NCBI GenBank assembly: GCA_946894095.1
Contig: OX335644.1
Span: 26,827,595 to 26,891,594 of the forward strand
Length of the DNA stretch: 64,000 bases
Reading direction: 5' to 3'
DNA from: Incurvaria masculella
Taxonomy: Eukaryota; Arthropoda; Insecta; Lepidoptera; Incurvariidae
Positions 35,740 through 52,090 of this stretch are shown here, one piece after another; position 1 is the first letter of the stretch; each line of letters begins with the position of its first letter. Position numbers and translations under genes: made by a program. The notes beneath the pieces are model-generated. The model saw only the letters and a program-made list of their open reading frames with translations. It made no database searches and was not told the DNA's origin.

Positions 35740-36849
35740 ACCTCAAAAACAATTCCCATTGATTCACACTACCATTACGTACGAACAAGAACTGTATTGA
35801 CTGAGTTACGCAGGGCTTCTGAACAGTGTAGTGTCCGAGCCCCGCGGCGTCTATATTATTGGCAACGGAGAAATTGGACAAATGTTAGATGCTTGGCCCA
35901 ACGTGTGTCAGTATCTTTACAAAAAAAAATGTTTGATATAATTTGATCTGTTTTCAGTTTAATAAATGTTTACAATACCTTATGAAAAAAAGTTAAGTCA
36001 CGTGTATAAAACTTAAAAAGCACGGTAACTTGAATAGTATTTTTTAAGTTAATGAGATAATCAAATTGGACCATTTTATTAAGAGTCACAGGTGTCCTTA
36101 ACATTCGTAAACCTACATTGACTTGAGAAGTGATCAAAGGAAATAATTGTGTGAAAAGTGAAATAAATTAAAAACGGGCATTGCTTGCGACTGGTTTCGC
36201 TCGCGTGGAACTCACATTTGGTTGCATTTTCTATCTGGATTTAATTTAATTAAGATTGGCACTAATTTAACAGTAAAATAAAATTAAGGGAAAGTTAGAA
36301 ATGTTCATAAATAAATTAAAAGACTAATAAAATCAGCATAGCAGGTAAAACTCAGAGATAGATAGATACAAACCATGTTTAAACAAATATGTCATGTTTA
36401 AACTTATGGCCATCTAAATGTTTAAGCTGACTAGACTTTTAGGCAAGACACCTGCCATTCACAAATAGTTTCTTTGTTGGCGCAGTGTATAAAGTCACTA
36501 ACGGGTGAACATTTTACGTAAATTGGTATTTTGTTTTGTAAAAAAGAGGTTTATTTAATTTATTATCGTAATAAATATGTTATTATTTATGTGCATGATT
36601 AAATTATATTATGAATTGCATTTAATTTTGAATACACAAAAAATGTATGAGCATGTTATATGAAATGTAAAAGCAGGTGTGTTGGTTTCAAAATTTAGGA
36701 AGGGGGCACCCGCGGAAAAATTGTCCAAGTATTTTTTTTTTATTTGGATTTTCTGGCGGGACCCTGGATGTGTTAGGGGGGGGGGGCGTGCCCACCCCTG
36801 CCCCTACCTGGCGATGTCGCTGGTTGGAACTCATATGGTCTTCTTTTCA
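35740..36849. other. AT-rich intergenic stretch
   Basis: No gene recognised between the sorting nexin and OAT 3' ends. A G-run lies at 36776-36786, with a local GC-rich patch around it. Confidence 0.45.
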
Positions 36850-37374
36850 TTAAGGTGGCCCAACCCGGCGGGACTAACTCATTCGCGGGCACTGTACAAA
36901 ACCGTGCTGTTGCGCTCTGGGATCTTCTCTGTTTCAAAGAAAAAGACAGGCTCCGTGATGAGGAAGATGCAACATGTCCACAAAAAAGATAATGTGTATA
37001 GTGTATGATTTGATAAGATTTACGAAAATTTTGATTTCAAAACGAAATATAGCTAAAAGTAAGCCACGACCGCTGTAGATTATAAATATTGATTAGATAA
37101 GCTTTGTCTGATGACTAATCTTTTTAAGATTTTCTTACTTTATCATTGCGTAATAAACCACCAAAGTTATTGTATAAAACATGCGAAAAATTCGAACTTT
37201 CGGGACCTTATAACTTAGAAACCAAACACAATTTTACACTGCCAATGGTCATCAGACATCTAGTTCGATCAAATAAAGCTCTGTTGAGTAAAATTTGGCA
37301 TCTCTGATAAGAAATATGGGCGTGATCTTCTTTCCCCGTTTGTATGGGGAGTTGAGCGGGTTGGGCCACCTTAA
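36850..37374 (+). mobile_element. TTAA-flanked MITE, about 525 bp
   Basis: Starts TTAAGGTGGCCCAACCCG and ends CGGGTTGGGCCACCTTAA, perfect 18 bp inverted ends including TTAA. It is the best-preserved copy of the family. Confidence 0.82.
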
Positions 37375-37957
37375 AGTATTATTCTAAATTCACTCAAAAA
37401 CACATCTATGTACTGACACATCCTCAAGACTTGTATGTAATTAACTTGAAAATTGAACTGAAAGAAATTGTATATCATTAATATAGTTAAAAATATATCG
37501 TTTATTTTGTGTAGAGTTGTATGTTAACTTTGTTGCATTAAAAATATTTTTTCTAACGTTCGACTCACAATTCGTACGCTTTTCTAATTATGTAGTTTCA
37601 ACCTAGTTAGGTTATTAGTAAGGATAGACAAAGGATTGAAATATAGAGTGCTGTCACATATTTTCTTGTCAAACATTCAAAATTCCGTTGTCATATTTTG
37701 GTTTATTGTTTTTTCATCCATAGGCAGCACAGTGCACTCGGATATGTCATATTTTATCATTGACATAGGTTTGGAGTGAAAGGGCATATAGACAGCCATT
37801 CTTTCTCATTCCAGTGTAACAAGATGAAAATATGTGACTGTACTGAAATTTAATTGTGATCTTCTGTAATATGGTAGTTTTGTGAGTCGACTGAGAACTG
37901 TGGCAATAATACTTTAAGAATATCTAATAAATAATATAAAGGGGAAAGTTTGTAATA
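37375..37957. other. AT-rich intergenic stretch
   Basis: No coding content seen. Confidence 0.45.
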
Positions 37958-38000
37958 ATGGATGGATGGATGGATGGATGGATGGATGGATGGATGGATG
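37958..38000. repeat. (GGAT)n microsatellite
   Basis: About ten uninterrupted ATGG/GGAT units, directly preceding the Helitron-like sequence. Confidence 0.9.
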
Positions 38001-38004
38001 TTTG

Positions 38005-39066
38005 TTACTCTTTCACGTAAAAACTACTGAATGGATTCTAATGAAACTTTACAATAATATAGCTTATACATCAGAATAACACATAGGCTACAATTTATGT
38101 GCCCATGGGCTTTAGAACTTTCACGGGGCTGCGAAAACGATGCCGGTAGCGCTACTTCACACTAGGGGGAGAGGAGCCGGGGGCGGTGGCGGGGAGCGGC
38201 GGCGGGGGGAGGGCAGACGTCGTGACTGTTTGGTGTCCGTTTGGCGAATTTTCAAGGCACTAGCGATTTGTAAAACTTAGTACATGTACATTTAACTACC
38301 CGGGAATTAGGATTGGCTAAATAGAATTCAGTTCCGCTTACGCTAAGATGGGGCTGTCATACAAACTGCAATGCTATGCACGGCTCGGCTTTGCGGCGGC
38401 AGCGCTTACTTTTACTGAAGTACGGCTTGGTATTTCCTGCAACTTTAGGACTACTTGGCATCACGCTAAATCGCCGGAGGAGCGACCAACAGAATAAAAT
38501 CCTTGAGAACCAATTACTCGATTTAGATGTGCATTGTATCTACGTCTAGCCTGATTCTACTAAAAACTTATAGATTACATAATATAACGCTTCATTACCA
38601 GAAGGGTAAGTAGTGAGTCTTAAAGTCTTATAACATGCGAACCACTTACCTGATTTATATGCGTATTTTATCAATGTATAGCATCTCTGGGAGCAGTCAG
38701 GTTCGAGATGGGTTACTGTTTTCGATGTTGAGGCTGGCTGTGGGTTGGAGTCCACGCTAAACTTACCTACGTTACACGTTACTTACTAGGTAAGCAATGT
38801 AGCAGTGAAAGTGCAGAAAGGTTCTCGCGGCAAATGTTTTTTTTTTAAATAGCCACCAAACGTCAACGAAGCTCTAAATGGGAATTATTGGATGTTTCTC
38901 ATTAAATCATGCTATTTCGGCTCGAACGATCTTGATTAAATTTGGTACATGGATACATTGTCCTGGACCAGTTTGACCCTATTTTGGACCAGTCATGTGG
39001 GCTACTTTTTATCCATGAGATAATTTAGCCGACACTAACCCGAGCGGAGCCGGGTACCGCAGCTAG
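38005..39066 (+). mobile_element. Helitron-like non-autonomous element
   Basis: The 5' part reads TACTCTTTCACGTAAAAACT and CAGAATAACACATAGGCTAC; the 3' end reads CCCGAGCGGAGCCGGGTACC, then CAGCTAG|T. The 3' CTAG before T and a nearby GC-rich hairpin are Helitron hallmarks. The same 3' end occurs at 58617. The middle (about 38390-38860) carries other sequence, so boundaries are approximate. Confidence 0.6.
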
Positions 39067-40380
39067 TGAAAATAATAAAACTTTTCAATTATCTTCATAC
39101 CTTGCGTCTTATTTTGGCAACATAACTGACAAGGGTTTTTTTATCGTTGTGGGGGTCACGTAAAGCCCTCTCCATTGTATATATATCACGTCATATGGCG
39201 TACGCCAGACCCTCAAAGAGGTGGCCAAGCATGGACTTTGGAACTTTCATATCGGTGGCGAAAACCATGCCAGCCGGCCAGGTGCTTCCTCACACCAGGT
39301 TTGTTTGTTTACCCGAGGCGTAATGAAAAGTCCTTTGCCATTCCATCTGTATGAATGAATTTGAAATTGAATGTCAATTTTAGTGCAGTTCTATCTGCCT
39401 ACCCACATTCTTGGGGTCATAGAGGTGATAGTATTAGTTGAAGAATAAACAACTAAAATAAAATAAAATAAAGAAAAAGTTGTTAAATGGTAATTTTATT
39501 AACATATTCAATGGTTCTTAAAATAAGCTTATACAGTAATAGAAAAGTATGCAATATTCATTAATAGAGATAAAAAATATTAATTTTAAAAATATTATAA
39601 CATAATGCAATGGATTCTTTCTTTATTAGTTTTAAGAAAACAGTAAGATAAAAAAAATACTGTTCTCAAAAAATAATCCCTTGAAAATTTCTTTTACTTA
39701 TTTTATGACTGTCTCGATGTCCTGCATCAAGCTCAGTCGCACACATATCTAAAAATAAAATCCTCTAACAGTTCTTAAGATATAAATCATCGTAAACTAA
39801 AACAAGGTACATCATAACAGTTTTGCAACTTCAGACTTTGTTTAACTAGCTAAATAATAATTTTGGTGTAAGGTACAACACGTTCCAAACTTTTTGGCCC
39901 ATCTGAATACACGCCGAGTCAGAGATTGCGCAGGGTAGGGTGTGTTCTGCGCAGCGAAACGCACAAACTTCACATCGGTCATAATGTTTGGTACGAGCTG
40001 TAGTATCTACAAAATGTAGTCATTTAGGAGCAATGACAACATGTCTCTATACTTAGCTTTTCTAAATATTCTACCACTTCCTAAGTTGTATGGCAACTAT
40101 TTATTAAAGCCTACTTGTATGCGTCTTCTCAGCCTCACGGAATGGGTGGCACGAAATTAAACTGTACCATGTGTTTCCGAATTCAGCGTTAACGAAACAT
40201 TTCATATCCATTTCTAGTGAGGATATTATATGTTCTGTGCATTTCTATATGCGATCTGTAAATACACCCGAATGTCGGAAGTTATTTACTGATTATTAGT
40301 GAGGATTCAGGACTGTGTATTCCGTGATACACTCTTGAATCTCATCTCCAGTAGTGAGTTGCTGGCGAGCTGTCTAAATT
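39067..40380. other. Region 3' of OAT, probable 3' UTR and flank
   Basis: No open frame of interest. If the AATAAA at 39500-39495 is used, the OAT 3' UTR would cover about 1.15 kb of this stretch. Confidence 0.4.
39495..39500 (-). terminator. Candidate polyadenylation signal, possibly of OAT
   Basis: The minus strand reads GTTAATAAAATTACC here, followed downstream by a T-rich segment (TTTTTCTTTATTTTATTTTA on the same strand). It is 1.15 kb past the OAT stop. Nearer signals may exist. Confidence 0.35.
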
Positions 40381-40389
40381 GTATGTTGT

Positions 40390-40530
40390 GTTATCGCGCT
40401 CTAATTAGAATTATTAGAAAGGAACACCACTAGGGTTACTCGTGGCTGTCATTTCATAAGTAAGATAGTTTTGTGACTCACCGTTGAGTCACCAGTGAAT
40501 CACGGACGAATGTGAATTTCACGAGTACAC
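40390..40530. repeat. Dispersed repeat, copy 2
   Basis: Matches 13365-13500: TACTCGTGGCTGTCATTTCA, GTGACTCACCGTTGAGTCA, CACGAGTACACG. Confidence 0.6.
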
Positions 40531-40654
40531 GCCCAGGCATCAAACCATTTCACAGTAGACCGCATTTCGGTCGACACCGCTATTTTTCCCGCCACAATAA
40601 CCCGGGCTGGTTGCATCGTCTCCTCTCCTCTCGCCACGTGTCGGGACGCGCGCT

Positions 40655-45981
<5,327 letters not shown>

Positions 45982-46320
45982 TGCTGCTGGAATAGGAAGG
46001 AAGAATAAGTATCCGCAAGTTGGCGGAACTGTCCGCCGTCTGAAGGACGCGATGAGATGGAACTCGCCGCCCGAACTACGGGTCGGGGTGCGCCCGTGCG
46101 GTTACTCCTATAATGCCTTGGATATCCGGCCCTGCCTGGCGGAGTCAGTACGGAAGACACCTTCGGTGATAATCTGGAGAAATAGAAAGTCAAAACCTAG
46201 TAGTTGCGCTGGCCGATCTAGCCACGCAGAGTTGGAATGGAGAGATGCATCATCTGCTTCGGGAAATTAAGTGCGTCGAGCCAGTGTGTGCCATACTGGA
46301 GATATGGGGGCATTGAACTT

Positions 46321-46500
46321 AAAAAACCGGCCAAGTGCGAGTTGGACTCGTACACGAAGGGTTCCGTACCATCGTACAGTATTTACAAAAAAAAAAAAAA
46401 TTTTGTATGGTTTTTAATTTTTTTTATTATTTTATAATGTTACCTATTTGTTGTTATAGCGGCAAAATATATAAATATATAGCGTCCCTCCGTCAGTCAC
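46321..46500 (+). mobile_element. GGTTCCGT-family repeat, 5' part
   Basis: AAAAAACCGGCCAAGTGCGA, GAAGGGTTCCGTACCATCG and TTGTTGTTATAGCGGCAAAA. It is truncated where a minus-oriented copy begins. Confidence 0.72.
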
Positions 46501-46718
46501 AGGGCTGTATCTCATAAACCGTAATAGGTAGGCAGCTGAAATTTTCACGGAGTGTGTATTTATTTTGCCTCTATAGCAACAAATAGGTAAAATCAAAAAA
46601 AATATAAAAATTAAAGGGGGGTCCCAAATAAAAAACGTGATTTTTTTGTGTTAAATCTTGTACGAAGGTACGGAACCCTTCGTGTGCGAGTCCAACTCGC
46701 ACTTGGCCGGTTTTTAAA
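46490..46718 (-). mobile_element. GGTTCCGT-family repeat, partial
   Basis: GTCACAGGGCTGTATCTCAT, AATAGGTAGGCAGCTGAAAT, CGGAACCCTTCGTGTGCGAG and TTGGCCGGTTTTT, abutting the plus-oriented copy to form an inverted pair. Confidence 0.72.
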
Positions 46719-47510
46719 CCACTTTTGTACCGCCCCTTCTATCGTGACCGGTCGCGACCGAGAGGATGAATTAGACCTACCCACGTTACGTGACATAAAA
46801 TCTCATTTTAAACAACGGGGAAGATTATGGATAATGGGCCAAGATTCAGGACATTCATACAATTTAGATTTACGTAAACAAAACCATCATATTAAGAAAT
46901 AATATTAATAAATATTGCCGAAAAAAGTAAAAAAATGTTAGATTAAATACAATAATTTGTTTCACTTAAAAGTTTGATGGAAATGATCGCGGGGGCGCGC
47001 GGATTTTTTCTCCTTTCGATTTAGTTTCGTCCTAGGGTGCGTCATATTTTTAAAATTTCGCTATATGCCCGTTACTACTAAGCGTTAAGAAAACCTTATC
47101 TAAGTTGAAGAAATAAAGGGCTGAAACTATGTTTTATTGTACTCGAACAAAATTAGAACAATTTTTTTTAATTTTTCGTCACCCATCCACGTCGTTAACT
47201 AAATTATTAATTTAATTTAAATTAATTAAGGTTCATCAACAAGAACACTTCTCGAACATATGTACCTACATTACAATAGACTGAGCGTATACATTTACTA
47301 ATAGTTATCGTTGATAATACATAATAGTAATAATGAAATTATTTATTGTACACCATTTAAAAATATAGTTTACAAAAGGCGGGCCCAATGCCAAAAGGCA
47401 TTCTCTTTAAAATTATCAACATACTCGTGCTTATATCAACAATTTTTATTGGTTTACAAGGCCTTTGCGACTAATTTAAAAGTAGACCATCGAGCAGCTT
47501 GTAGCTCAGG
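46719..47510. other. AT-rich stretch upstream of OAT
   Basis: No gene seen. A block near 47370-47410 (AAAGGCGGGCCCAATGCC) resembles a reversed LINE 3' end. It may include an OAT 5' exon or promoter that I could not identify. Confidence 0.4.
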
Positions 47511-47514
47511 GCCG

Positions 47515-47640
47515 TGTAAAACTGTAGCCCCCCCCCCCCTATTATTTGGTACTCCGCATTTGATGAAAAGATGGTCAAAGCGATAATGAAAAATTGTCCG
47601 TGTTTACCATCTAGTTCAATGTAGCTGTGCACATTACGCA
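47515..47640 (+). mobile_element. SINE body fragment
   Basis: A C-run, then TACTCCGCATTTGATGAAAA, GATGGTCAAAGCGATAATG and TACCATCTAGTTCAATGTA. Confidence 0.6.
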
Positions 47641-48217
47641 TTTGATAATATCGCATGATAATTAATATTCGTTTGCAATTAAACAACCAGTAATATGTAA
47701 CTTATAAAATAAATACATGTTTTTTGCTTTGTTTGGGTTCAGTGTTTTTCCAAAAATATCTTAAATGATCAATTCGCGCGATCTCACGGAAGATTGTAAA
47801 AATCTTACCTTTTTAGTTTATATAACTATTCAGTCTTCACTATTAACCGAATACTTAATTTTCAGGTAGGTATATCACAGCTTGCGATTTTTTTTGTAAT
47901 ATTTATCCACACGTCCGTTTCGTCTGAAATCTTCGAAGCGACTGAGCTGGTTCCGAAGGCGCCAAACTATTTTATTGTAAACTGGCAGTCATGGCGGTTC
48001 GTTCGGGCAAAGATGATTCCATCCCGCCTCGTGCTGTCCGTCACAGAACGGAATCAGGCGGAACTCAGAGCAACTCGAAACGAAACGAGCAAAACGAAAA
48101 AAGTGCAGAGATTAACGTAACTTTGACATTACACAAACCAAAATAATTCTAATGTCATAGGCAAACGCGCAAAAACTCAACTAATTTCCAATCGATTCGA
48201 TTAAACATTAACCAGGT
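47641..48217. other. Non-coding stretch upstream of OAT
   Basis: A 50-codon plus-strand frame starts at 47991 (MAVRSGKDDSIPPRAVRH) and ends at 48143, with no family resemblance. A modestly GC-rich patch there could be regulatory. Confidence 0.35.
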
Positions 48218-48325
48218 GTATTCAGAGTGGGCGGACTAACTTTAATCCGCCGGACTAAACCGGTGTTTGTATAGTTAGTCCGGTGCTAATCTTGTATAAA
48301 GTTTTGACAGGTGCTCTCTGAATAC
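48218..48325. mobile_element. Small MITE, about 108 bp
   Basis: Ends GTATTCAGAG and CTCTGAATAC are inverted repeats. The interior contains GGCGGACTAAC and GTTAGTCCGGTG. Related pieces are at 50463-50525 and 54010-54140 (GTATTCAGAGAGCACCTGTC). Confidence 0.6.
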
Positions 48326-49740
48326 GACTGCAAAATGACGTTCTTATACACACTTTGAAACGTATGCAGTTACCTGTTTACCACAAGTAACCTGCACCGA
48401 ATGGCTGTGAGAAGTCTGCTCGAACACAGCCATGGTTGCGTCAGACTCTAGGCTCCATTTTCGGTCGGTAGCTGGCGAAAAACCTCCCCGAAGCTGCGGG
48501 AAGCCACCTCAGAAATGGGAAGGAGGGGAGAAGGGTTCGAGGCCTCCCCTCACCGCAGCGATTTGATTTCCTGCGGAAACTTACCCTTATTACCGTGAAT
48601 GAAACTAAAACTGAGACCTAATTCGAATTTTGAAAATGGTATACTTACATGGATATATACTAACCTAGAATGATCGTATCCGATAAACTTTCGTTTTGTA
48701 ATAAGCACATTTATGCAAACATACATATCGTAAGTTGATATCCTAGCCATTTGAAGTTAAATTGTTTTGACTAATCTACTATTCTTTAATGTCGCGCTGG
48801 GGAATAATTTTAATTTTTATATTACAATAAATTAAAAACGAGCGATTCTGGGCGAATCGAAGACGAATTCCTCGAAATCCTAGTTATAAGTAATGTTTAG
48901 AAATCCTTGAGTTAGAAAAATATTTCCGTTCACGACCTAGATAATTTATTAGTCATTATAATTGAATTAATATAAAATATGTACTTTCTCTGCTTACTTA
49001 TATTGTACAATTTACGTGCGTCAAAATTGAATCCTCCAATTGAATCTTCACCTGCATGGAAGAAGGCACTTAGAAAAAAAATGGGTTAGGTTAGGTGAAA
49101 AAGTGAGTTGACATTTAGCGACAAATTCGAACTCGCTCTTACCTGAATGCCAGCTCTAAAATTTGGCAACCGGGCCAAGACGTGAAAATACGCGTGAAAA
49201 CCCAGTACCCGGACATGTCAACAGGTTTTTTAAACAGTCAGTCAATTTGTAAACCCGGACTACAAATGAAGCCCCGCCCGGACGCCCCCCGGATGCCCTC
49301 TAAACTAGGACAAATCCGGGGAAACCCGGACGGATGGCAACCCTACCTGAATGGGCCCCCAGTTCAAAGTAGCCGTGCCTGGCTTGGTTCTAGATGGACG
49401 GCCATTCCACCGGCTTGCTGACCGGGCTTTCTCACACCAGGCGCTTCTTGCAGGATCTTATCTATTGTTGTCTTTGAAATGGCTACCTAATGATGCTTGA
49501 ATCTCACGATCGATATGTCACATGACGGTTTCGATAATTAGTTGTCTCGCAGCATGTTATCTTCGATAAAGGCAGTTTTATCACGAGACTAAGCCCGGTA
49601 GATATATGTTCGCTGGAATTCTTAATACCTACCAGCGTTCGATGGCTCTGAGATTGGGACAACATCTCTAAACGCTAAAGTCAGATCAACTTTGAAATGT
49701 CGCTGTGACTAAACCATTTCACTGATCCGATAAGTATCTA
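48326..49740. other. Intergenic stretch between OAT and the protease homolog
   Basis: No gene supported. A short minus-strand ATG-led frame near 48433 (MAVFEQTSHSHSVQ) precedes a GT but cannot be joined in frame to OAT. A SINE-like tRNA-head remnant lies near 49768. Confidence 0.35.
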
Positions 49741-49741
49741 C

Positions 49742-50127
49742 ATGCGACTTGCCTTTCATGCGAGAGGTCTGGGTTCAAATCCTCGCCTCGGTCATGCACC
49801 GCTTTTTAGGGTTCCGTACCCAAAGGGTAAAAACGGAACCCTATTACTAAGCCTCCGCTGTCCGTCCGTCCGTCCGTCCGTCCGTCCGTCCGTCCGTCCG
49901 TCCGTCCGTCTGTCACAGGGCTGTATCTCATGAACCGTAACAGGTAGCAAGCTGAAATTTTTACGGATTATGTATTTATTTTGCCGCTATAACAACAAAT
50001 AGGTAACATTATAAAATAATAAAAATTAAAGGGGGGCCCCATACAAAAACATTTTTTTTTGTAAATCCTGTACGATGGTACGGAACCCTTCGTGTACGAG
50101 TCCAACTCGCACTTGGCCGGTTTTTTC
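49742..50127 (-). mobile_element. GGTTCCGT-family repeat next to a tRNA-like SINE head fragment
   Basis: A tRNA-like fragment (GAGAGGTCTGGGTTCAAATC) at 49762-49790 precedes a full minus-oriented GGTTCCGT element: TTTTTAGGGTTCCGTACCC, twelve or so GTCC units, GACTCGCACTTGGCC and a CCGGTTTTTT end at 50127. Confidence 0.75.
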
Positions 50128-50209
50128 TGTTTCTGAGTTGGAAAAGTTAATTTCGTTACGAATGCTAACTGTTCCATTGTTGGAAACCTTTTTTAAAACT
50201 GTAGGGCTG

Positions 50210-50400
50210 ATTTCCCTACGCATTGCATGATGATGGTTGAAGCGGCCGAAATTGCCCGTTCCAGTTCAATGTAGCCGTGCTCATAAAGGAATAGTCCTGG
50301 CATGACACCAATACACCACGGGAATGTGGTGTATTGGGATAATATCATAAGGGAAATTGCGCATGGTACTAGTCCATCTATGTCAGTCATCACAAAAAAA
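50210..50400 (+). mobile_element. SINE body, headless
   Basis: TGGTTGAAGCGGCCGAAATT, CCAGTTCAATGTAGCCGTGC, GGAATGTGGTGTATTGGG and TAGTCCATCTATGTCAG with an A-run. Confidence 0.7.
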
Positions 50401-50982
50401 AGGATCTTTGAAATGTTTTTTTTGCTTCTCAATTTAAAAAGTTCGAACTCTTATACAGTTGCCTGTCAAAACTTAGTACGAGATTAGCACCGTACCAACC
50501 ATACAAAATCCGGTTTAGTCGTATTTAGTTCGATATTCAAAATTGGCGGTAAATTTCTAAGCGACAAGGCATGCCTTCTGCCAAGAACCTTGGCCTAAAT
50601 GAAACATTCCATCGCGTTCGTAGCGAAAACGAGCGCCATATAAGAAAATAGCCTTTTTTCTCTTTTGATAACCCTAACTGGAACTAACTGATCTGGAATT
50701 GCGAACTCGATTTATCTACGCTTTAACTGACCGACATTACGTGCAAGACATCTGCATTCTGCAGCGTCACAATAACATGTTAAAAATAAACTTCTATTTC
50801 TGTGAGCCCTCTAGTCGGGTTATCTGCTCAAAGTTGACCTCCGATACGTTTCGCGCCAACGCAGCGGTCGTTGACGCAACGCGAAAATTTTCCACAGGGG
50901 ACGATCAATGAACGCGTCGTTGCGTCATCCGCCGACGTTCGGACAGAAAAACCGGCCAAGCGCGTGTATTACTCGCCCTACA

Positions 50983-51028
50983 GTTCTCAGCACAGAAATC
51001 GGATAATTCCGATTTCTGTGGTTCTCAG
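50983..51028. repeat. Perfect 30 bp palindrome flanked by an 8 bp direct repeat
   Basis: The palindrome at 50991-51020 has 13 bp arms (CACAGAAATCGGA) and a TAAT loop. GTTCTCAG flanks it on both sides (50983-50990 and 51021-51028). The layout equals a minimal insertion with an 8 bp target duplication, as made by hAT-like transposases. Confidence 0.8.
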
Positions 51029-51279
51029 GCTGAGATAAACTGTCGTGATTCCCGGCGTGACTTCGCTCCAACCTAGGTGCGTGAAATACCTGGGTAACCT
51101 TGGCACCCAGGACTGTCTGCGAGACCAGCGAGCATCCTGCGTGTGTCCTCTGTAGACAAGCTGGATCCGACTAACTACCGCTGTTGCACAAAAGCTCCAC
51201 GGTTTTTTTTATTATAGTAAAAATATTTCATCATTCTTTCAGTCATTTTATCATTAGCCAGTTCGGCAATACCAGCGAA

Positions 51280-51612
51280 AAGGAATTAGATGCCATGCCA
51301 AGGCCTTCCCTTTATGAGCACGGCTACATAATTGAACTGGATGGAAAACACGGACCATTTTTCATTGCCGCTTCGACCATCTTTTCATCCAATGCGATAT
51401 GGTACCAACCCGGGCGGGCTCAAACCCTACCACCTAGTAGGGGTAGGGGACCTACAGTTTTACATAGATTCCGAACCATGCAGCAGCTCGCATTTGTGAC
51501 GAAATGCACTTATCGAACTCGGAGAGAGAATGAAAGTGGTGCAAGTCGGAATTGAACCCAGACCTCTGGTATGCTAGGCCAGTCCCTGCGCCACTAGGCT
51601 ATGAGCCGCTAA
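51280..51612 (-). mobile_element. SINE with complete tRNA-like head
   Basis: Reading the minus strand: TAGCCTAGTGGCGCAGGG (A box), GGTCTGGGTTCAATTCC (B box), TTTCGTCACAAATGC, GGTAGGGTTTGAGCCCGCC, GTTGGTACCATATCGC and GGTCCGTGTTTTCCATCCAG. This is the clearest tRNA-headed copy in the window. Confidence 0.8.
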
Positions 51613-51877
51613 ATTTCATACCATGATTACATTGATAAACTAAAATCAATGGTTCATTCTATAAAACCGGAATTGTATACTTTGTTCTGTCTCCTACTGT
51701 ACAGCACAATCATTTGATATGATTTGTAGACTGTGAACATTATTGAGTGCACCAATCAGACGACCAATTGAAAATTTTCCACTGCGAATTCTGTGGAGTC
51801 CACCACCAAGGTCCTGTGTGAATGAATTAATTTGATCTTTCTATCATTCTCAAACACTTGAGTGTTTTATAAAATGA

Positions 51878-52090
51878 CTAGCTGCAGTGCCCGATTCCGC
51901 TCCGGTGCAGTTCGGATTTTTTATAATTATTCCTGTGAAAACTTTAGATTTTTCCGGGATAAAAAATATGTTAATCCAGGTAATAAATATGTGCTTAATT
52001 TAATTTAAATACATTCAGCCGTTTTTGCGTGACTAAGTAACAAGCACATAAACATTCAAACGTTCACATTTATAATATTAGTATAGGAGG
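51878..52090 (-). mobile_element. Helitron-like repeat, minus orientation
   Basis: Starts CTAGCTGCAGTGCCCGATTC and ends TTTATAATATTAGTATAGGA after AACATTCAAACG. This matches the reverse of CTAG-ending lepidopteran Helitron-like repeats. Confidence 0.5.

Noticed and set aside
47991..48143. 50-codon plus-strand frame starting MAVRSGKDDS
   Set aside because: No family resemblance, no clear splice or promoter context, too short to support alone.
48420..48440. Possible OAT first exon (minus strand ATG with MAVFEQTSHSHSV)
   Set aside because: Joining its GT to the AG before the OAT ATG does not keep the OAT frame, and other joins are unsupported.
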